From positions 1,843,001 through 1,907,000 of the forward strand of contig NZ_CP063656.1 in NCBI RefSeq assembly GCF_015209725.1: a DNA stretch of 64,000 nt. Reading direction: 5' to 3'. Position 1 is the stretch's first letter, and the number at the start of each line of letters is the position of its first letter. Below the pieces are notes generated by a model that was given only the letters and a program-made list of their open reading frames with translations, made no database searches and had not been told where the DNA came from. Positions 1 to 10,084 of the stretch are shown here, piece by piece. This stretch comes from Lysobacter ciconiae. GTDB taxonomy: Bacteria; Pseudomonadota; Gammaproteobacteria; Xanthomonadales; Xanthomonadaceae. The position numbers and the translations under genes were made by a program.

Positions 1-1364
1 CCGGCATCCATCAGCGCCAGCGAGCTGCCGCAGACCGACGCCATCGAGGAGGAACCGTTGGATTCGGTGATCTCCGAGACCACGCGGATGGTGTACGGGA
101 ACGCTTCCATGGTCGGCATCACGGCGAGCACGCCGCGCTTGGCCAGACGGCCGTGGCCGATCTCGCGGCGCTTCGGGCCCATCATGCGGCCGGCTTCGCC
201 CACCGAGTAAGGAGGGAAGTTGTAGTGGAACAGGAAGTGGTCCTTGTACTCGCCACCGACCGCGTCGATGACCTGGCCATCGCGCGCGGTACCCAGGGTG
301 ACCGCAACGATCGCCTGGGTCTCGCCACGTGTGAACAGCGCCGAGCCGTGCACGCGCGGCAGGATGCTGACCTTGGAGCTGATTCCGCGCACCGCGTCGG
401 GGGCACGTCCGTCGATGCGGACCTTGGTGCTGAGCACGGTGCCACGCAGGGTGCTGTATTCCAGCTGCGAGAACTGCTTGGAGACGTCGCCCGGGGTCCA
501 GCCGTTGGCTTCCATCTGCTCGGCCATCGAGGCCAGCACGTCCTTCTTCAGCGCCGAGATGGCGTCCTTGCGCTCGAGCTTGTCACTCACCGCAAACGCC
601 TGGGTCAGGCGATCGCCCAGCGCGGACTTCAGCGCAGCGACCAGCGACTCGTCGGCCGCCGGCGCGGACCAGGTCCACTTGGGCTTGCCGGCTTCGGCAA
701 CCAGCTCGTTGATCGCATTGATCGCGACCTGCATCTGCTGGTGGCCGAACATCACCGCGCCCAGCATGACGTCCTCGGACAGCACATCGGCTTCGGACTC
801 GACCATCAGCACCGCATCGGCAGTACCGGCCACGACGAGCTCTAGCTTGGAATCCTCCAGCTCCGAGACCGTGGGGTTGAGGATGTACTCACCGTCCTTG
901 TAGCCGACCTTGGCGGCGGCGATCGGGCCATCAAACGGCGCACCCGACAGGGCGAGCGCGGCGGAGGCGCCGATCAAGGCCGGGATGTCACCGTCGATCT
1001 CCGGGTTCAGCGACATCACCGTGGCGATGATCTGGACCTCGTTGCGGAAGCCATCCGGGAACAGCGGGCGGATCGGACGATCGATCAGGCGGGAGATCAG
1101 GGTCTCCTTCTCGGTCTGGCGACCTTCGCGCTTGAAGAAGCCGCCGGGGATGCGGCCGCCGGCGTAGAACTTTTCCTGATAGTCGACGGTCAGGGGGAAG
1201 AAATCCTGGCCCTCGCGCGCGGTCTTGTTGGCAACCGCGCTGACCAGCAGCACGGTGTCTTCAACGCGGACGATTACTGCGCCGCCGGCCTGGCGGGCGA
1301 TCTCACCGGTTTCCAGGGTGACCTGGTGCTTGCCGTACTGGAAGGTCTTGGTAATTTTTGACAC
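1..1364 (-). CDS. pnp: Polynucleotide phosphorylase, N-terminal part (cut by window edge)
   Basis: Phosphate-dependent 3'-to-5' exoribonuclease that degrades mRNA and tRNA precursors in the cytoplasm, usually as part of the degradosome. Only the first 454 codons are present; the remainder of the second RNase PH domain and the KH and S1 RNA-binding domains (family length about 700) lie outside to the left. The product begins SKITKTFQYGKHQVTLETGE, the normal first strand of the RNase PH domain, and carries the conserved RLIDRPIRPLFPDGF loop. The start is GTG at 1362-1364 with AGGAA about 6 bases upstream; no ATG fits the family N-terminus. It follows rpsO after 148 bases, the classical rpsO-pnp pair. 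Confidence 0.95.
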   Translation of the reverse strand, partial: MSKITKTFQYGKHQVTLETGEIARQAGGAVIVRVEDTVLLVSAVANKTAREGQDFFPLTVDYQEKFYAGGRIPGGFFKREGRQTEKETLISRLIDRPIRPLFPDGFRNEVQIIATVMSLNPEIDGDIPALIGASAALALSGAPFDGPIAAAKVGYKDGEYILNPTVSELEDSKLELVVAGTADAVLMVESEADVLSEDVMLGAVMFGHQQMQVAINAINELVAEAGKPKWTWSAPAADESLVAALKSALGDRLTQAFAVSDKLERKDAISALKKDVLASMAEQMEANGWTPGDVSKQFSQLEYSTLRGTVLSTKVRIDGRAPDAVRGISSKVSILPRVHGSALFTRGETQAIVAVTLGTARDGQVIDAVGGEYKDHFLFHYNFPPYSVGEAGRMMGPKRREIGHGRLAKRGVLAVMPTMEAFPYTIRVVSEITESNGSSSMASVCGSSLALMDA

Positions 1365-1475
1365 GTTTGATTCCTATCGGTGCGGGTGCGATGCGGGATC
1401 GGCCGGGCGGGCCCGGTCGGTCACCGGCTGGCGACCTGTTGCTGGTTCTACCACGATCTTCCGACCGCGGAAACG

Positions 1476-1503
1476 CATCGCGGCGCTCGTGAGCGCCGCG
1501 ATG
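1476..1503 (-). terminator. Perfect 12-bp hairpin between rpsO and pnp
   Basis: An exact inverted repeat of 12 bp with a 4-base loop (stem CATCGCGGCGCT) lies 10 bases after the rpsO stop codon. Only a short CGTTTCC follows it in the direction of transcription, so it is a weak intrinsic terminator at best. In E. coli the same interval carries both an rpsO attenuating terminator and an RNase III-cleaved hairpin used for pnp autoregulation. Which of these applies here is inference. Confidence 0.5.
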
Positions 1504-1512
1504 GGAAAAGGT

Positions 1513-1773
1513 TTAGCGGCGAAGTCCGAGCTTCGCGATCAACGCCTTGTAACGCGCCACGTCCTTGCGGTGCAGATAATCCAGCAGGCTGCGACGGCGG
1601 TTGACCATCATCAGCAGGCCACGACGGCTGTGGTGGTCCTGTTTGTGCTCCTTGAAGTGCCCCTGGAGCATCTCGATGCGTGCGGTAAGCAGGGCAACCT
1701 GGACTTCCGGGGAGCCGGTGTCGTTTTCGCCGCGCTTGTTCTCTTCAATGACTTTCTGGGTATCGATGGACAT
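1513..1773 (-). CDS. rpsO: 30S ribosomal protein S15
   Basis: S15, a primary 16S rRNA-binding protein of the small-subunit platform. The product has 86 residues (family about 88) and contains the family core GSPEVQVALLTARI and the basic segment HHSRRGLLMMVNRRRSLL that contacts rRNA. The ATG at 1771-1773 is preceded by GAGG at a suitable distance. It has its own candidate promoter downstream of truB, leaving a leader of about 125 nt that could hold an S15 autoregulatory site, as in E. coli. pnp follows. Confidence 0.98.
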   Translation of the reverse strand: MSIDTQKVIEENKRGENDTGSPEVQVALLTARIEMLQGHFKEHKQDHHSRRGLLMMVNRRRSLLDYLHRKDVARYKALIAKLGLRR

Positions 1774-1808
1774 GTGTTGCCTCGTAGACGCGCGACCCGC
1801 AGAACGCT

Positions 1809-1835
1809 GCCGGCACTGGAAAAAAGCGCCGGCGC
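1809..1835 (-). promoter_or_regulatory. Palindromes and T6 tract in the rpsO leader
   Basis: Read on the minus strand, the self-complementary GCGCCGGCGC (1826-1835) is followed directly by six T (1820-1825) and then a second GCCGGC (1809-1814). The two GCCGGC blocks can pair across a 13-base loop. The arrangement lies about 35-60 bases before the rpsO start codon. It could be a weak truB terminator or attenuator, or part of an S15-binding leader; the sequence alone does not decide. Confidence 0.35.
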
Positions 1836-1903
1836 ACCACAATGGTCCGCCGCTGGATGGTAGGAATTGTTGGAACGAAGGAAGCCTGTGTAAGGCAAGG
1901 GGA

Positions 1904-1932
1904 ATTGTAGCCCCCTGCCCAGATGACAACAA
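1904..1932 (-). promoter_or_regulatory. Candidate rpsO promoter
   Basis: On the minus strand TTGTTG (1927-1932) and TACAAT (1904-1909) are separated by 17 bases, just downstream of the truB stop. The -10 lies in the loop of an imperfect 9-bp inverted repeat (1894-1919, GGCAnGGGG/CCCCnTGCC). The predicted start near 1897 gives an rpsO leader of about 125 nt. Confidence 0.45.
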
Positions 1933-1949
1933 GGCGCCGGGGAGCCATC

Positions 1950-2897
1950 TCAGCCCTGTGGCGCTGTCGCCCATGCGAACAGTCGCTGCGGATGGACCCG
2001 ACCGGCGTCGTCCAGGCGACCGATGCCCAGCACGCGCCCGGACGGGTCGTGGACCGCTACCGTGCCGTCCGCGACGCAGGGTGTCATCGGTACGGCAGGT
2101 TGCCCGTAGCTCATGGCGCGTGCCTGCACCTCATCGACATCGACCCGCGCGAAGTCCGCCAGCCCGGCCTCGATGGGCAGGAGCGCGGCGTCCAGAAACG
2201 CGTCGCCCTGCGCGGCCAGTGCCTCCAGCGCCTCGAGGGTGAACATCCGCGGTTGCAGGAAGGGATCGACCCACGTGCGCCGGAGCTGCTCGACATGCGC
2301 CCCGCACCCCAGCGTTTCGCCCAGGTCTCGCACGAGGCTGCGGATGTACGTACCCGAACCGCATTCCACGCCGAGCTGGAGGCGCTGCGCGCTGCGCCCG
2401 AGCAATTCCAGGGAGTGCACGGTTACCTCGCGTACCGGCGCCTCGATCGCCTCGCCGCGCCGGGCCTTGGCATACAGCGGTTCGCCGCCCTGCTTGAGCG
2501 CGGAATAGATCGGTGCGCGCTGCTCGATCCCACCGCGCAGCGGCGACAGTGCGGCCTCGATATCGGCATCGGTCAACGCAGGGACGGAGCGCTCGCGAAG
2601 TACCGCGCCGTCGGCATCGTCGGTATCGGTGGTGACGCCAAGCACCGCCGTGGCCAGATACGCCTTGTCGGCCCCCAGCAGCAGGCCGGCGATCTTGGTC
2701 GCCTCGCCAAAGCAGATGGGCAGCAGGCCGGTCGCCAGCGGGTCCAGGCTGCCGGTGTGACCCGCCTTGCGGGCACGAAAGAGATGACGCGCACGCTGCA
2801 TCGCCTGGTTGGAGCTCAGGCCAGCGGGCTTGTCCAGCAGCAGCAGGCCGTCCAGGGAGCGAAACCGCGTCCGCGGACGTTTACCCGCGTGGGTCAT
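1950..2897 (-). CDS. truB: tRNA pseudouridine(55) synthase
   Basis: Converts U55 in the T-loop of elongator tRNAs to pseudouridine. The 315-residue product (usual 300-320) has the N-terminal LLLDKPAGLSSNQAMQR motif and the catalytic loop GHTGSLDPLATGLLP with the nucleophilic aspartate at residue 52. The C-terminal part (about 230-315) matches the extra C-terminal domain of proteobacterial TruB. Its start codon overlaps the rbfA stop by 4 bases, indicating translational coupling in the rimP-nusA-infB-rbfA-truB operon. Confidence 0.97.
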   Translation of the reverse strand: MTHAGKRPRTRFRSLDGLLLLDKPAGLSSNQAMQRARHLFRARKAGHTGSLDPLATGLLPICFGEATKIAGLLLGADKAYLATAVLGVTTDTDDADGAVLRERSVPALTDADIEAALSPLRGGIEQRAPIYSALKQGGEPLYAKARRGEAIEAPVREVTVHSLELLGRSAQRLQLGVECGSGTYIRSLVRDLGETLGCGAHVEQLRRTWVDPFLQPRMFTLEALEALAAQGDAFLDAALLPIEAGLADFARVDVDEVQARAMSYGQPAVPMTPCVADGTVAVHDPSGRVLGIGRLDDAGRVHPQRLFAWATAPQG

Positions 2898-3268
2898 TCC
2901 TGCTGGTCTTCGCCGTCGTCCACGGGCAGCGGCGGATTGTCACGCAACAGGTTGTCGATACGCTCGCCGCGGTCGACCGAGTCGTCGTAGTGGAAATGCA
3001 GTTCGGGTACGTGGCGCAGCTTCATCGCCCGGCCCAAATCGTAACGCAACGGCTTGACGAGTTCCTTCAGGCCGGCCATCGCCTCCTGGGAACGCTCGGC
3101 CTGCAACGCGGTCACGAACACCTTGGCGTGGGCGAGGTCGCGGGTGACCTCCACATCGGACACGCTGACCGACGGCAGGCCATGCTCGCGCACGGCGGCG
3201 TGCACGAGCGTGCCCAGCTCACGGCGGAGCTGGGCGGAAACGCGGTCGGATCGGTGGAAGGTCTTCAT
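2894..3268 (-). CDS. rbfA: 30S ribosome-binding factor A
   Basis: Assembly factor that binds the immature 30S subunit near helix 1 and the decoding centre and is needed for 16S 5'-end maturation. The 124-residue product is a single type-II KH-like domain; RSDRVSAQLRRELGTLVHAA and the later VPELHFHYDDSVDRGERI are typical. It ends with an acidic tail (VDDGEDQQE). It starts 4 bases after the infB stop and overlaps truB by 4 bases, the standard order. Confidence 0.97.
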   Translation of the reverse strand: MKTFHRSDRVSAQLRRELGTLVHAAVREHGLPSVSVSDVEVTRDLAHAKVFVTALQAERSQEAMAGLKELVKPLRYDLGRAMKLRHVPELHFHYDDSVDRGERIDNLLRDNPPLPVDDGEDQQE

Positions 3269-3272
3269 GCGA

Positions 3273-5840
3273 TCACAGCGTGCGCTGGACTTCGATGCGC
3301 TCGAAGCATTCGATGACGTCGCCCGGCTGCACGTCGTTGTACTGCTTCACGCCGATACCGCACTCCGTGCCGCTGCGCACTTCGTCCACGTTGTCCTTGA
3401 AGCGACGCAGGGATTCCAGCTCGCCCTCGAAGATCACCACGCTGTCGCGCAGCACGCGGATCGGCTTGGTGCGCTTGACCACGCCCTCGGTGACCATGCA
3501 GCCGGCCACGGCGCCGAACTTGGAGCTGCGGAAGACGTCGCGGACCTCGGCGTTGCCGATGATCTCCTCGCGGATCTCCACGCCCAGGATGCCCGACGCA
3601 ACCTGCTTCACCTGGTCGATCACGTCATAGATGATCGAGAAGTAACGCAGGTCGACGCCGTTGGTCTCGATGACCTTGCGCGCCGATGCGTCGGCACGCA
3701 CGTTGAAGCCGATGATGGTGGCCTTGGAGGTCGACGCCAGCTGGGCGTCGGACTCGTTGATGCCACCCACGCCGGAACCGATGACGTTGATGCGGATATC
3801 GTCGGTCGACAGCGCGGTCAGGGCCTCGCGCAGTGCCTGCACCGAGCCCTGCACGTCCGCCTTGACGATCAAGGGCAGGCTGAGCTGATCGCCCTGCCCG
3901 ATCTGCGCCATGATGTCTTCCATCCGGTTGCCGCTCTGGGCGACCAGGCGCGACTCGCGGCGCTGGGCGTCGCGCTGCTCGGCGACGTCCTTGGCCAGGC
4001 GCTCGTCCTCCACGACGACGAAATCGTCGCCGGCATCAGGTACACCCGACAGGCCCAGCACCTGGACCGGAATGGACGGCCCAGCCGACTCGACCTGCTC
4101 GCCGGCCTCGTTGAACAGGGCACGGACGCGGCCGTACTGCACGCCACAGACCAGGTAATCGCCCTTCTTCAGCTCGCCCTGCTGCACCAGCACGGTGGCC
4201 ACGGCACCGCGGCCCTTGTCGAGCGCGGACTCGATCACCACGCCGCTGGCGCGGCCGTCGGCAACCGCCGACAGCTCGAGGAACTCGGCCTGCAGCGTGA
4301 TGGCGTCCAGCAGGCCGTCGATGTTCTGGCCGGTCTTGGCCGAGAGCTCGACGAACTGGGTGTCACCACCGAACTCCTCGGCGACAACCTCGTGCTCGAG
4401 CAACTCGTTCTTGACCCGCAGCGGGTCGGCTTCGGACTTGTCGATCTTGTTGATCGCCACGATCAGCGGAACGCCGGCGGCCTTGGCATGCTGCACCGCT
4501 TCCACCGTCTGCGGCTTCACGCCATCGTCGGCGGCAACCACGAGCACGATGATGTCGGTCAGCTTGGCACCGCGCGAGCGCATCGAGGAGAACGCCGCGT
4601 GGCCCGGGGTATCCAGGAAGCTGATGATGCCCTTGTCGGTTTCGACGTGATACGCGCCGATGTGCTGGGTGATGCCGCCCGCCTCGCCGGTGGCGATCTT
4701 GGTGCGGCGGATGTAATCCAGCAACGAGGTCTTGCCGTGGTCGACGTGACCCATGATGGTCACGACCGGCGGACGGCTGCTCTGCTCGGCGTCGAGGTTC
4801 TCGACGTGGGCCAGCAGGACGTTTTCCACGTCGGCGGCGTCGGCGCGGACCACGTTGTGGCCGAGTTCCTCGGTCACCAGCGCGGCGGTGTCGTGGTCGA
4901 TGCTCTGGGTGATTGTCGCCATGACGCCCATCTTGAACAGCGCCTTGACCACTTCGCCGCCCTTCAGCGACATCTTCTGGGCCAGATCGGCAACCGTGAT
5001 GGTCTCGCCAATGGCGACGTCACGCACGATCGGCGCCGTGGGCCGGGTGAAGCCCGTACCGGTACGGCTCTGGTCGCTCTGGCGGCGCGGCTTGGCGCGG
5101 CCACGGGTATTGGTCGAGCGGCGCGCGCGGTCGGATGCACTCAGGTGCATCTGGCCGGCGAAGCGCTTGCCGCCGCGATCCTCGTCGCGGCCCGCCGGGG
5201 CGGCTGCACCGCGACCCTTGCGCGGGGCGGCAGGACGGTCGTCGCCGCGCGCGGGTGGCTTGGGATGGCCGTGGCCGTGGGTCGGCGCCGGCTCGGGCAC
5301 CTCGTCAGGCGAAACCACGACGGGCGCAGCCTCGGCAGCCTTGGCTTCCTCGATCTTACGGCGCGCGGCGTCTTCGGCGTCGCGCTTGGCCTGCTCGGCC
5401 TCTTCAGCGCGGCGCTTGTCCGCCTCGGCCAGTGCCTTCTGCTCGGCCAGGTTGCGCTGACGGGACTCCTCCAGCTTGCGCAGGATCTCGGCGCGCTCAT
5501 CGGTCGGATCCACCACGCCGGCATCGGGCCGGACCACGGTGACCTTCTTGCGCACGACGACATCCACCGTCGACCGGCTCTTGCCACCGCCGACGGTCAG
5601 TTCCTGCCGACGACTGCGGTTGAGGGTGATCTTTTTCGGGGCCTCGCCCTTGGCGTCCGCGGTTTCCGGCTTGCCATGGGTGCGACGCAGGAACCCGAGC
5701 AATTTGACCTTCTCGGTGCTGGTGACGGCCTGGTCCGGGCCACTGAAGGGCATGCCGGCCTCGGCCAACTGCTCCAGCAACTTCTCGACCGGCGTATTCA
5801 CCAGTTGGGCCAACTTGCGGATGGTGGTTTGCTGCGACAT
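3273..5840 (-). CDS. infB: Translation initiation factor IF-2
   Basis: GTPase that brings fMet-tRNA to the 30S subunit and promotes subunit joining. The 855-residue product has an IF2 N-terminal domain (residues 1-50, TIRKLAQLVNTPVEKLLEQL), a long charged Ala/Lys/Arg/Glu-rich linker (about 90-270), a G domain starting near residue 360 with GHVDHGKTSLLD, DTPGH and NKIDK, then the beta-barrel and C-terminal fMet-tRNA-binding domains. The ATG at 5840 follows a 96-base gap after nusA that contains a hairpin. A very long plus-strand reading frame opposite it is a GC-codon shadow. Confidence 0.98.
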   Translation of the reverse strand: MSQQTTIRKLAQLVNTPVEKLLEQLAEAGMPFSGPDQAVTSTEKVKLLGFLRRTHGKPETADAKGEAPKKITLNRSRRQELTVGGGKSRSTVDVVVRKKVTVVRPDAGVVDPTDERAEILRKLEESRQRNLAEQKALAEADKRRAEEAEQAKRDAEDAARRKIEEAKAAEAAPVVVSPDEVPEPAPTHGHGHPKPPARGDDRPAAPRKGRGAAAPAGRDEDRGGKRFAGQMHLSASDRARRSTNTRGRAKPRRQSDQSRTGTGFTRPTAPIVRDVAIGETITVADLAQKMSLKGGEVVKALFKMGVMATITQSIDHDTAALVTEELGHNVVRADAADVENVLLAHVENLDAEQSSRPPVVTIMGHVDHGKTSLLDYIRRTKIATGEAGGITQHIGAYHVETDKGIISFLDTPGHAAFSSMRSRGAKLTDIIVLVVAADDGVKPQTVEAVQHAKAAGVPLIVAINKIDKSEADPLRVKNELLEHEVVAEEFGGDTQFVELSAKTGQNIDGLLDAITLQAEFLELSAVADGRASGVVIESALDKGRGAVATVLVQQGELKKGDYLVCGVQYGRVRALFNEAGEQVESAGPSIPVQVLGLSGVPDAGDDFVVVEDERLAKDVAEQRDAQRRESRLVAQSGNRMEDIMAQIGQGDQLSLPLIVKADVQGSVQALREALTALSTDDIRINVIGSGVGGINESDAQLASTSKATIIGFNVRADASARKVIETNGVDLRYFSIIYDVIDQVKQVASGILGVEIREEIIGNAEVRDVFRSSKFGAVAGCMVTEGVVKRTKPIRVLRDSVVIFEGELESLRRFKDNVDEVRSGTECGIGVKQYNDVQPGDVIECFERIEVQRTL

Positions 5841-5859
5841 TCGGTTTCCGTGTCCTGTG

Positions 5860-5880
5860 GCACGGGACCAGTGCCCGTGC
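5860..5880 (-). promoter_or_regulatory. Hairpin in the nusA-infB gap
   Basis: Perfect 7-bp inverted repeat GCACGGG/CCCGTGC with a 7-base loop, 20 bases before the infB start codon. TACAAT occurs upstream on the same strand (5891-5896), but its best -35 (TTGACC, 5918-5923) is 21 bases away, so a dedicated promoter is doubtful. There is no T-run after the hairpin, so it is not a terminator. It may stabilise or gate infB translation. Confidence 0.35.
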
Positions 5881-5936
5881 GTGATGATGCATTGTAGCGG
5901 CTGGGTTACCTGAACCCGGTCAAAAACCCCGCCGCG

Positions 5937-7427
<1,491 letters not shown>

Positions 7428-7431
7428 CTCG

Positions 7432-8046
7432 TCACTCCGCCGCGGGCGGTTCGTCCGCCGTCGGCTTGTTGGTTGATTTTCCGGTTGGATTCTTTCGAGC
7501 ACCCGGCTTGGCACCGGGCTTGCTTGGCGCCAGCCCCAGCGCGGCCCAGTCGGGGACCAGGCGCGCCTTGTCGATATTGTCCGCCTCCACAAGCAGGTCG
7601 GCACCGTCCACCAGGAACGATACGCCTTCCCCGTCGACCCGCGTAATGACGCCGGTCAGCCGCCGCCGGCCATCCATCGGCAGGCGCAGGGTGACCTTGG
7701 CGGTCTCGCCGATGAAGCGGGCGAACTGCGCCTGCGTGAACAGCGGACGATCGAGCCCGGGGGAGGACACCTCAAGGGTGTAATTGCCGGAGATCGGGTC
7801 TTCTACGTCGAGCTGGGCGGACACCTCGCGACTCACCGCCTCGCAGTCCTCGATCGACACCGACCGCGGCAGTTCGTCACCGTTGCCGGTCTGCGCGGGC
7901 GCAGCCTCGTCGGCCGGCACGTCGATGTACAACCGCACGACCGCACCGCCCGGCGAAGGGAGGTACTCGATGCCAAGCAACTCGACTCCCAGCGAAGCCA
8001 CGGTGGGGGCGAGAAGGCGGCTGATTTCGGCGGCTTTGTCCGTCAC
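7432..8046 (-). CDS. rimP: Ribosome maturation factor RimP
   Basis: Needed for efficient 30S subunit assembly; first protein gene of the nusA operon. The 204-residue product has the RimP N-terminal alpha/beta domain (LAPTVASLGVELLGIEY) and the motif SGNYTLEVSSPGLDRPL, followed by an SH3-like domain and a Lys/Pro-rich tail (about 175-204) longer than in E. coli (about 150 residues in total). The start is GTG at 8044-8046 with AAGGAG about 10 bases upstream. The frame stays open further back through the tRNA gene, but that extension is not coding. Confidence 0.94.
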   Translation of the reverse strand: MTDKAAEISRLLAPTVASLGVELLGIEYLPSPGGAVVRLYIDVPADEAAPAQTGNGDELPRSVSIEDCEAVSREVSAQLDVEDPISGNYTLEVSSPGLDRPLFTQAQFARFIGETAKVTLRLPMDGRRRLTGVITRVDGEGVSFLVDGADLLVEADNIDKARLVPDWAALGLAPSKPGAKPGARKNPTGKSTNKPTADEPPAAE

Positions 8047-8104
8047 GCGTGGCTGACTCCTTGCGGTGGCGAGTGGCACGTGGGTATCTGCAAACCATTC
8101 CAGC

Positions 8105-8134
8105 AAAAACAACAAAGGACCCGATGGGCCCCTT
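8105..8134 (-). terminator. Intrinsic terminator after tRNA-fMet
   Basis: On the minus strand a 9-bp stem (AAGGGGCCC/GGGTCCTTT, two wobble pairs, 3-base loop) is followed by GTTGTTTTTG. It lies about 130 bases after the tRNA 3' end and about 60 bases before rimP, so tRNA transcription can end here. rimP then needs read-through or its own start site in 8047-8104. Confidence 0.7.
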
Positions 8135-8265
8135 GTCCAAACACCTGGATGTCGGTGCGACACGCGAGCAGAGCGTGTCACCAAGCCCAGGCTTCGATCA
8201 TCACGGACGACTCCATGGAGGCTGGCCCGCGGAACGCCGTTGTTCGGGCGATCCTGATCTGAAGC

Positions 8266-8342
8266 TGGTAGCGGGGGCAGGATTTGAACCTGCGACCTTC
8301 GGGTTATGAGCCCGACGAGCTGCCAGACTGCTCCACCCCGCA
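8266..8342 (-). tRNA. Initiator tRNA-fMet (CAU)
   Basis: A 77-nt cloverleaf with encoded CCA. The anticodon loop CTCATAA is closed by the stem TCGGG/CCCGA, giving the three consecutive G-C pairs that mark initiator tRNAs; the T-arm is GCAGG-TTCAAAT-CCTGC. Base pair 1:72 is unpaired, as initiators require, but reads T1/T72 instead of the usual C1/A72. Its location before rimP-nusA-infB matches the metY gene of E. coli. A consensus-like promoter lies just upstream and an intrinsic terminator downstream. Confidence 0.96.
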
Positions 8343-8353
8343 TCAGGCCGCCC

Positions 8354-8382
8354 ATTGTATCGGCGGACTTGAAACTTCGCAA
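8354..8382 (-). promoter_or_regulatory. Promoter of tRNA-fMet
   Basis: On the minus strand TTGCGA (8377-8382), a 17-base spacer and TACAAT (8354-8359), followed by a G+C-rich discriminator (GGGCGGC) and the tRNA 5' end 11 bases later. This is the layout expected of a stringently controlled sigma-70 stable-RNA promoter. Confidence 0.7.
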
Positions 8383-8577
8383 GAGCCCGGCAAGACCTCT
8401 GGGGGACTTCCTGCCCGACGGACGATGTCCGCCGGTGTTGCCCGAAGCCCTTGTTACCGGACTTCGTACCCTCTCGGGCCGAGCATCATAACCGCTCGCC
8501 GCCCAAATGGGAACAACAATCGGTTTGCGTCGCCACCCGGAGCATCGAACGTCGCGCGCGACGTCCGGCGCGCCGAC

Positions 8578-10020
8578 TCAGATGCCGAAGGAACGCTGGC
8601 ACCACTCCATCACCGGGCTCCAGGCCAGGCCCAGGGCAAGCAGGATCATTGCGTTCACGCCGAACACGATCCGCAGCGGCCGGTTGCTGGACGGCGGATG
8701 CACCGCGCCCACCGGCTCATCGAAGTACATCACCTTGACCACGCGCAGGTAGTAGAACGCGCCGATCACCGCGAAAACGATACCGACGATCGCCAACCAG
8801 AGCATGTCGCCCTGCACCGCGGCCTGCAGCACCGCAAGCTTGGCCCAGAAGCCGATGAAGGGCGGCACGCCGGCGAGCGAGAACATCACCAGCAGGATCA
8901 TCAAGGCCATCCACGGATTGCGCGAGTTCAGGCCGCGGTAGTCGATGATCTCGTCGGCCTCGAAGCCCCGGCGTGACATCACCACGATGGCGCCGAAGGC
9001 GGCCGCCGCCATGAGCGCGTAGCTGATCGCGTAGAACATCGCCGCCGCGTAACCGCCGGGCGTGGCGGCGGCGAAACCGATCAGCAGGAAGCCGACGTGG
9101 GAAATGGTCGAGTACGCCAGCATCCGCTTCAGGTTGACCTGCATGAGCGCGCCGAGGTTGCCGATCGCCAGCGACAGCACCACCAACACGCCCAGCATGA
9201 GCCGCCAATGGTCATCCAGCGGCCCCATCCCCTGCTCCAGCAGGCGGTAGGTCAGGCCGAACGCCGCCAGCTTGGGCGCCGAGCCGATGAACAGCGTGAT
9301 CGGCGTGGGCGCGCCGTGGTACACGTCGGGCAGCCACATGTGGAAAGGCGCGGCGCCGAACTTGAAGGCGATGCCGGCGACCACGAACACCAGCCCCGTG
9401 GCCAGCAGCGTCGGCGATTCGGTGTCCTGCGCAGCCAGTGCGACCGCTTGGATGTCCAGGGCGCCGGTCGCGCCGTAGATCAGCGACAGGCCGTAGAGCA
9501 GCAAGCCGGATGCGAGCGAGCCCAGCACGAAGTACTTGATGCCGGCCTCGGACGCCATGGAATTGTCGCGATCGATGGCCACCAGCGCGTACGAGCACAG
9601 CGCGAGCATCTCCAGGCCGATGTAGATCATCACCAGGTTGCCGGCCGATACCAGCAGCATCATGCCCAGGGTCGCGAACAGCATCAGCACGGACATCTCG
9701 CCCTTGTAGATGCCCCGCTCGCGCATGAACGGCCACAGGTAGACCATCGACAAGGCCGACGCCAGCGCGATGCCGATCTTCAGCACGTCCGCCAGCGTGT
9801 CGCGCACGAACATGCCGTCGAAGACGACTCCGTGCCCTCCCGCGCCCGCGGCGATCATCGCCGCCACGCCCAGCAACAGGACCATCGACAGCACATGGGT
9901 GACGGCGCGGCGGGTCTCGTCCAGGAACAGGTCGAGCATCAGCAGCGCGAAGGCGCCGCCGACCAGGACCAGCTCTGGCAACAACGGCAGCAATTCGGCG
10001 GCGGAACGTACGTGGATCAT
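8578..10020 (-). CDS. nuoN: NADH-quinone oxidoreductase subunit N
   Basis: Membrane subunit of respiratory complex I, one of three antiporter-like proton-pumping subunits (NuoL, M, N). The 480-residue product is almost entirely hydrophobic helices (about 14) with the proton-antiporter core, for example FKFGAAPFHMWLPDVYHGAP around residues 220-240, where a conserved lysine and histidine lie in the proton path. It is the last gene of the nuo operon. The 235 bases between its stop and the tRNA contain only the tRNA promoter; no strong terminator is seen. Confidence 0.97.
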   Translation of the reverse strand: MIHVRSAAELLPLLPELVLVGGAFALLMLDLFLDETRRAVTHVLSMVLLLGVAAMIAAGAGGHGVVFDGMFVRDTLADVLKIGIALASALSMVYLWPFMRERGIYKGEMSVLMLFATLGMMLLVSAGNLVMIYIGLEMLALCSYALVAIDRDNSMASEAGIKYFVLGSLASGLLLYGLSLIYGATGALDIQAVALAAQDTESPTLLATGLVFVVAGIAFKFGAAPFHMWLPDVYHGAPTPITLFIGSAPKLAAFGLTYRLLEQGMGPLDDHWRLMLGVLVVLSLAIGNLGALMQVNLKRMLAYSTISHVGFLLIGFAAATPGGYAAAMFYAISYALMAAAAFGAIVVMSRRGFEADEIIDYRGLNSRNPWMALMILLVMFSLAGVPPFIGFWAKLAVLQAAVQGDMLWLAIVGIVFAVIGAFYYLRVVKVMYFDEPVGAVHPPSSNRPLRIVFGVNAMILLALGLAWSPVMEWCQRSFGI

Positions 10021-10084
10021 TGGCTATCTCTGATTGGTCAGGCGCAGGTCGCGCGATTGGCCGACTGGACGGGTTGCAACCTGC

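Noticed and set aside
3054..5897. 947-codon open frame on plus opposite infB
   Set aside because: A shadow of the infB codon pattern in GC-rich DNA; the translation has no family features and infB on minus is unambiguous.
8047..8382. In-frame extension of rimP through the tRNA-fMet gene
   Set aside because: The extra residues are a translation of the tRNA and terminator; the GTG at 8046 has a good Shine-Dalgarno sequence and the family N-terminus.
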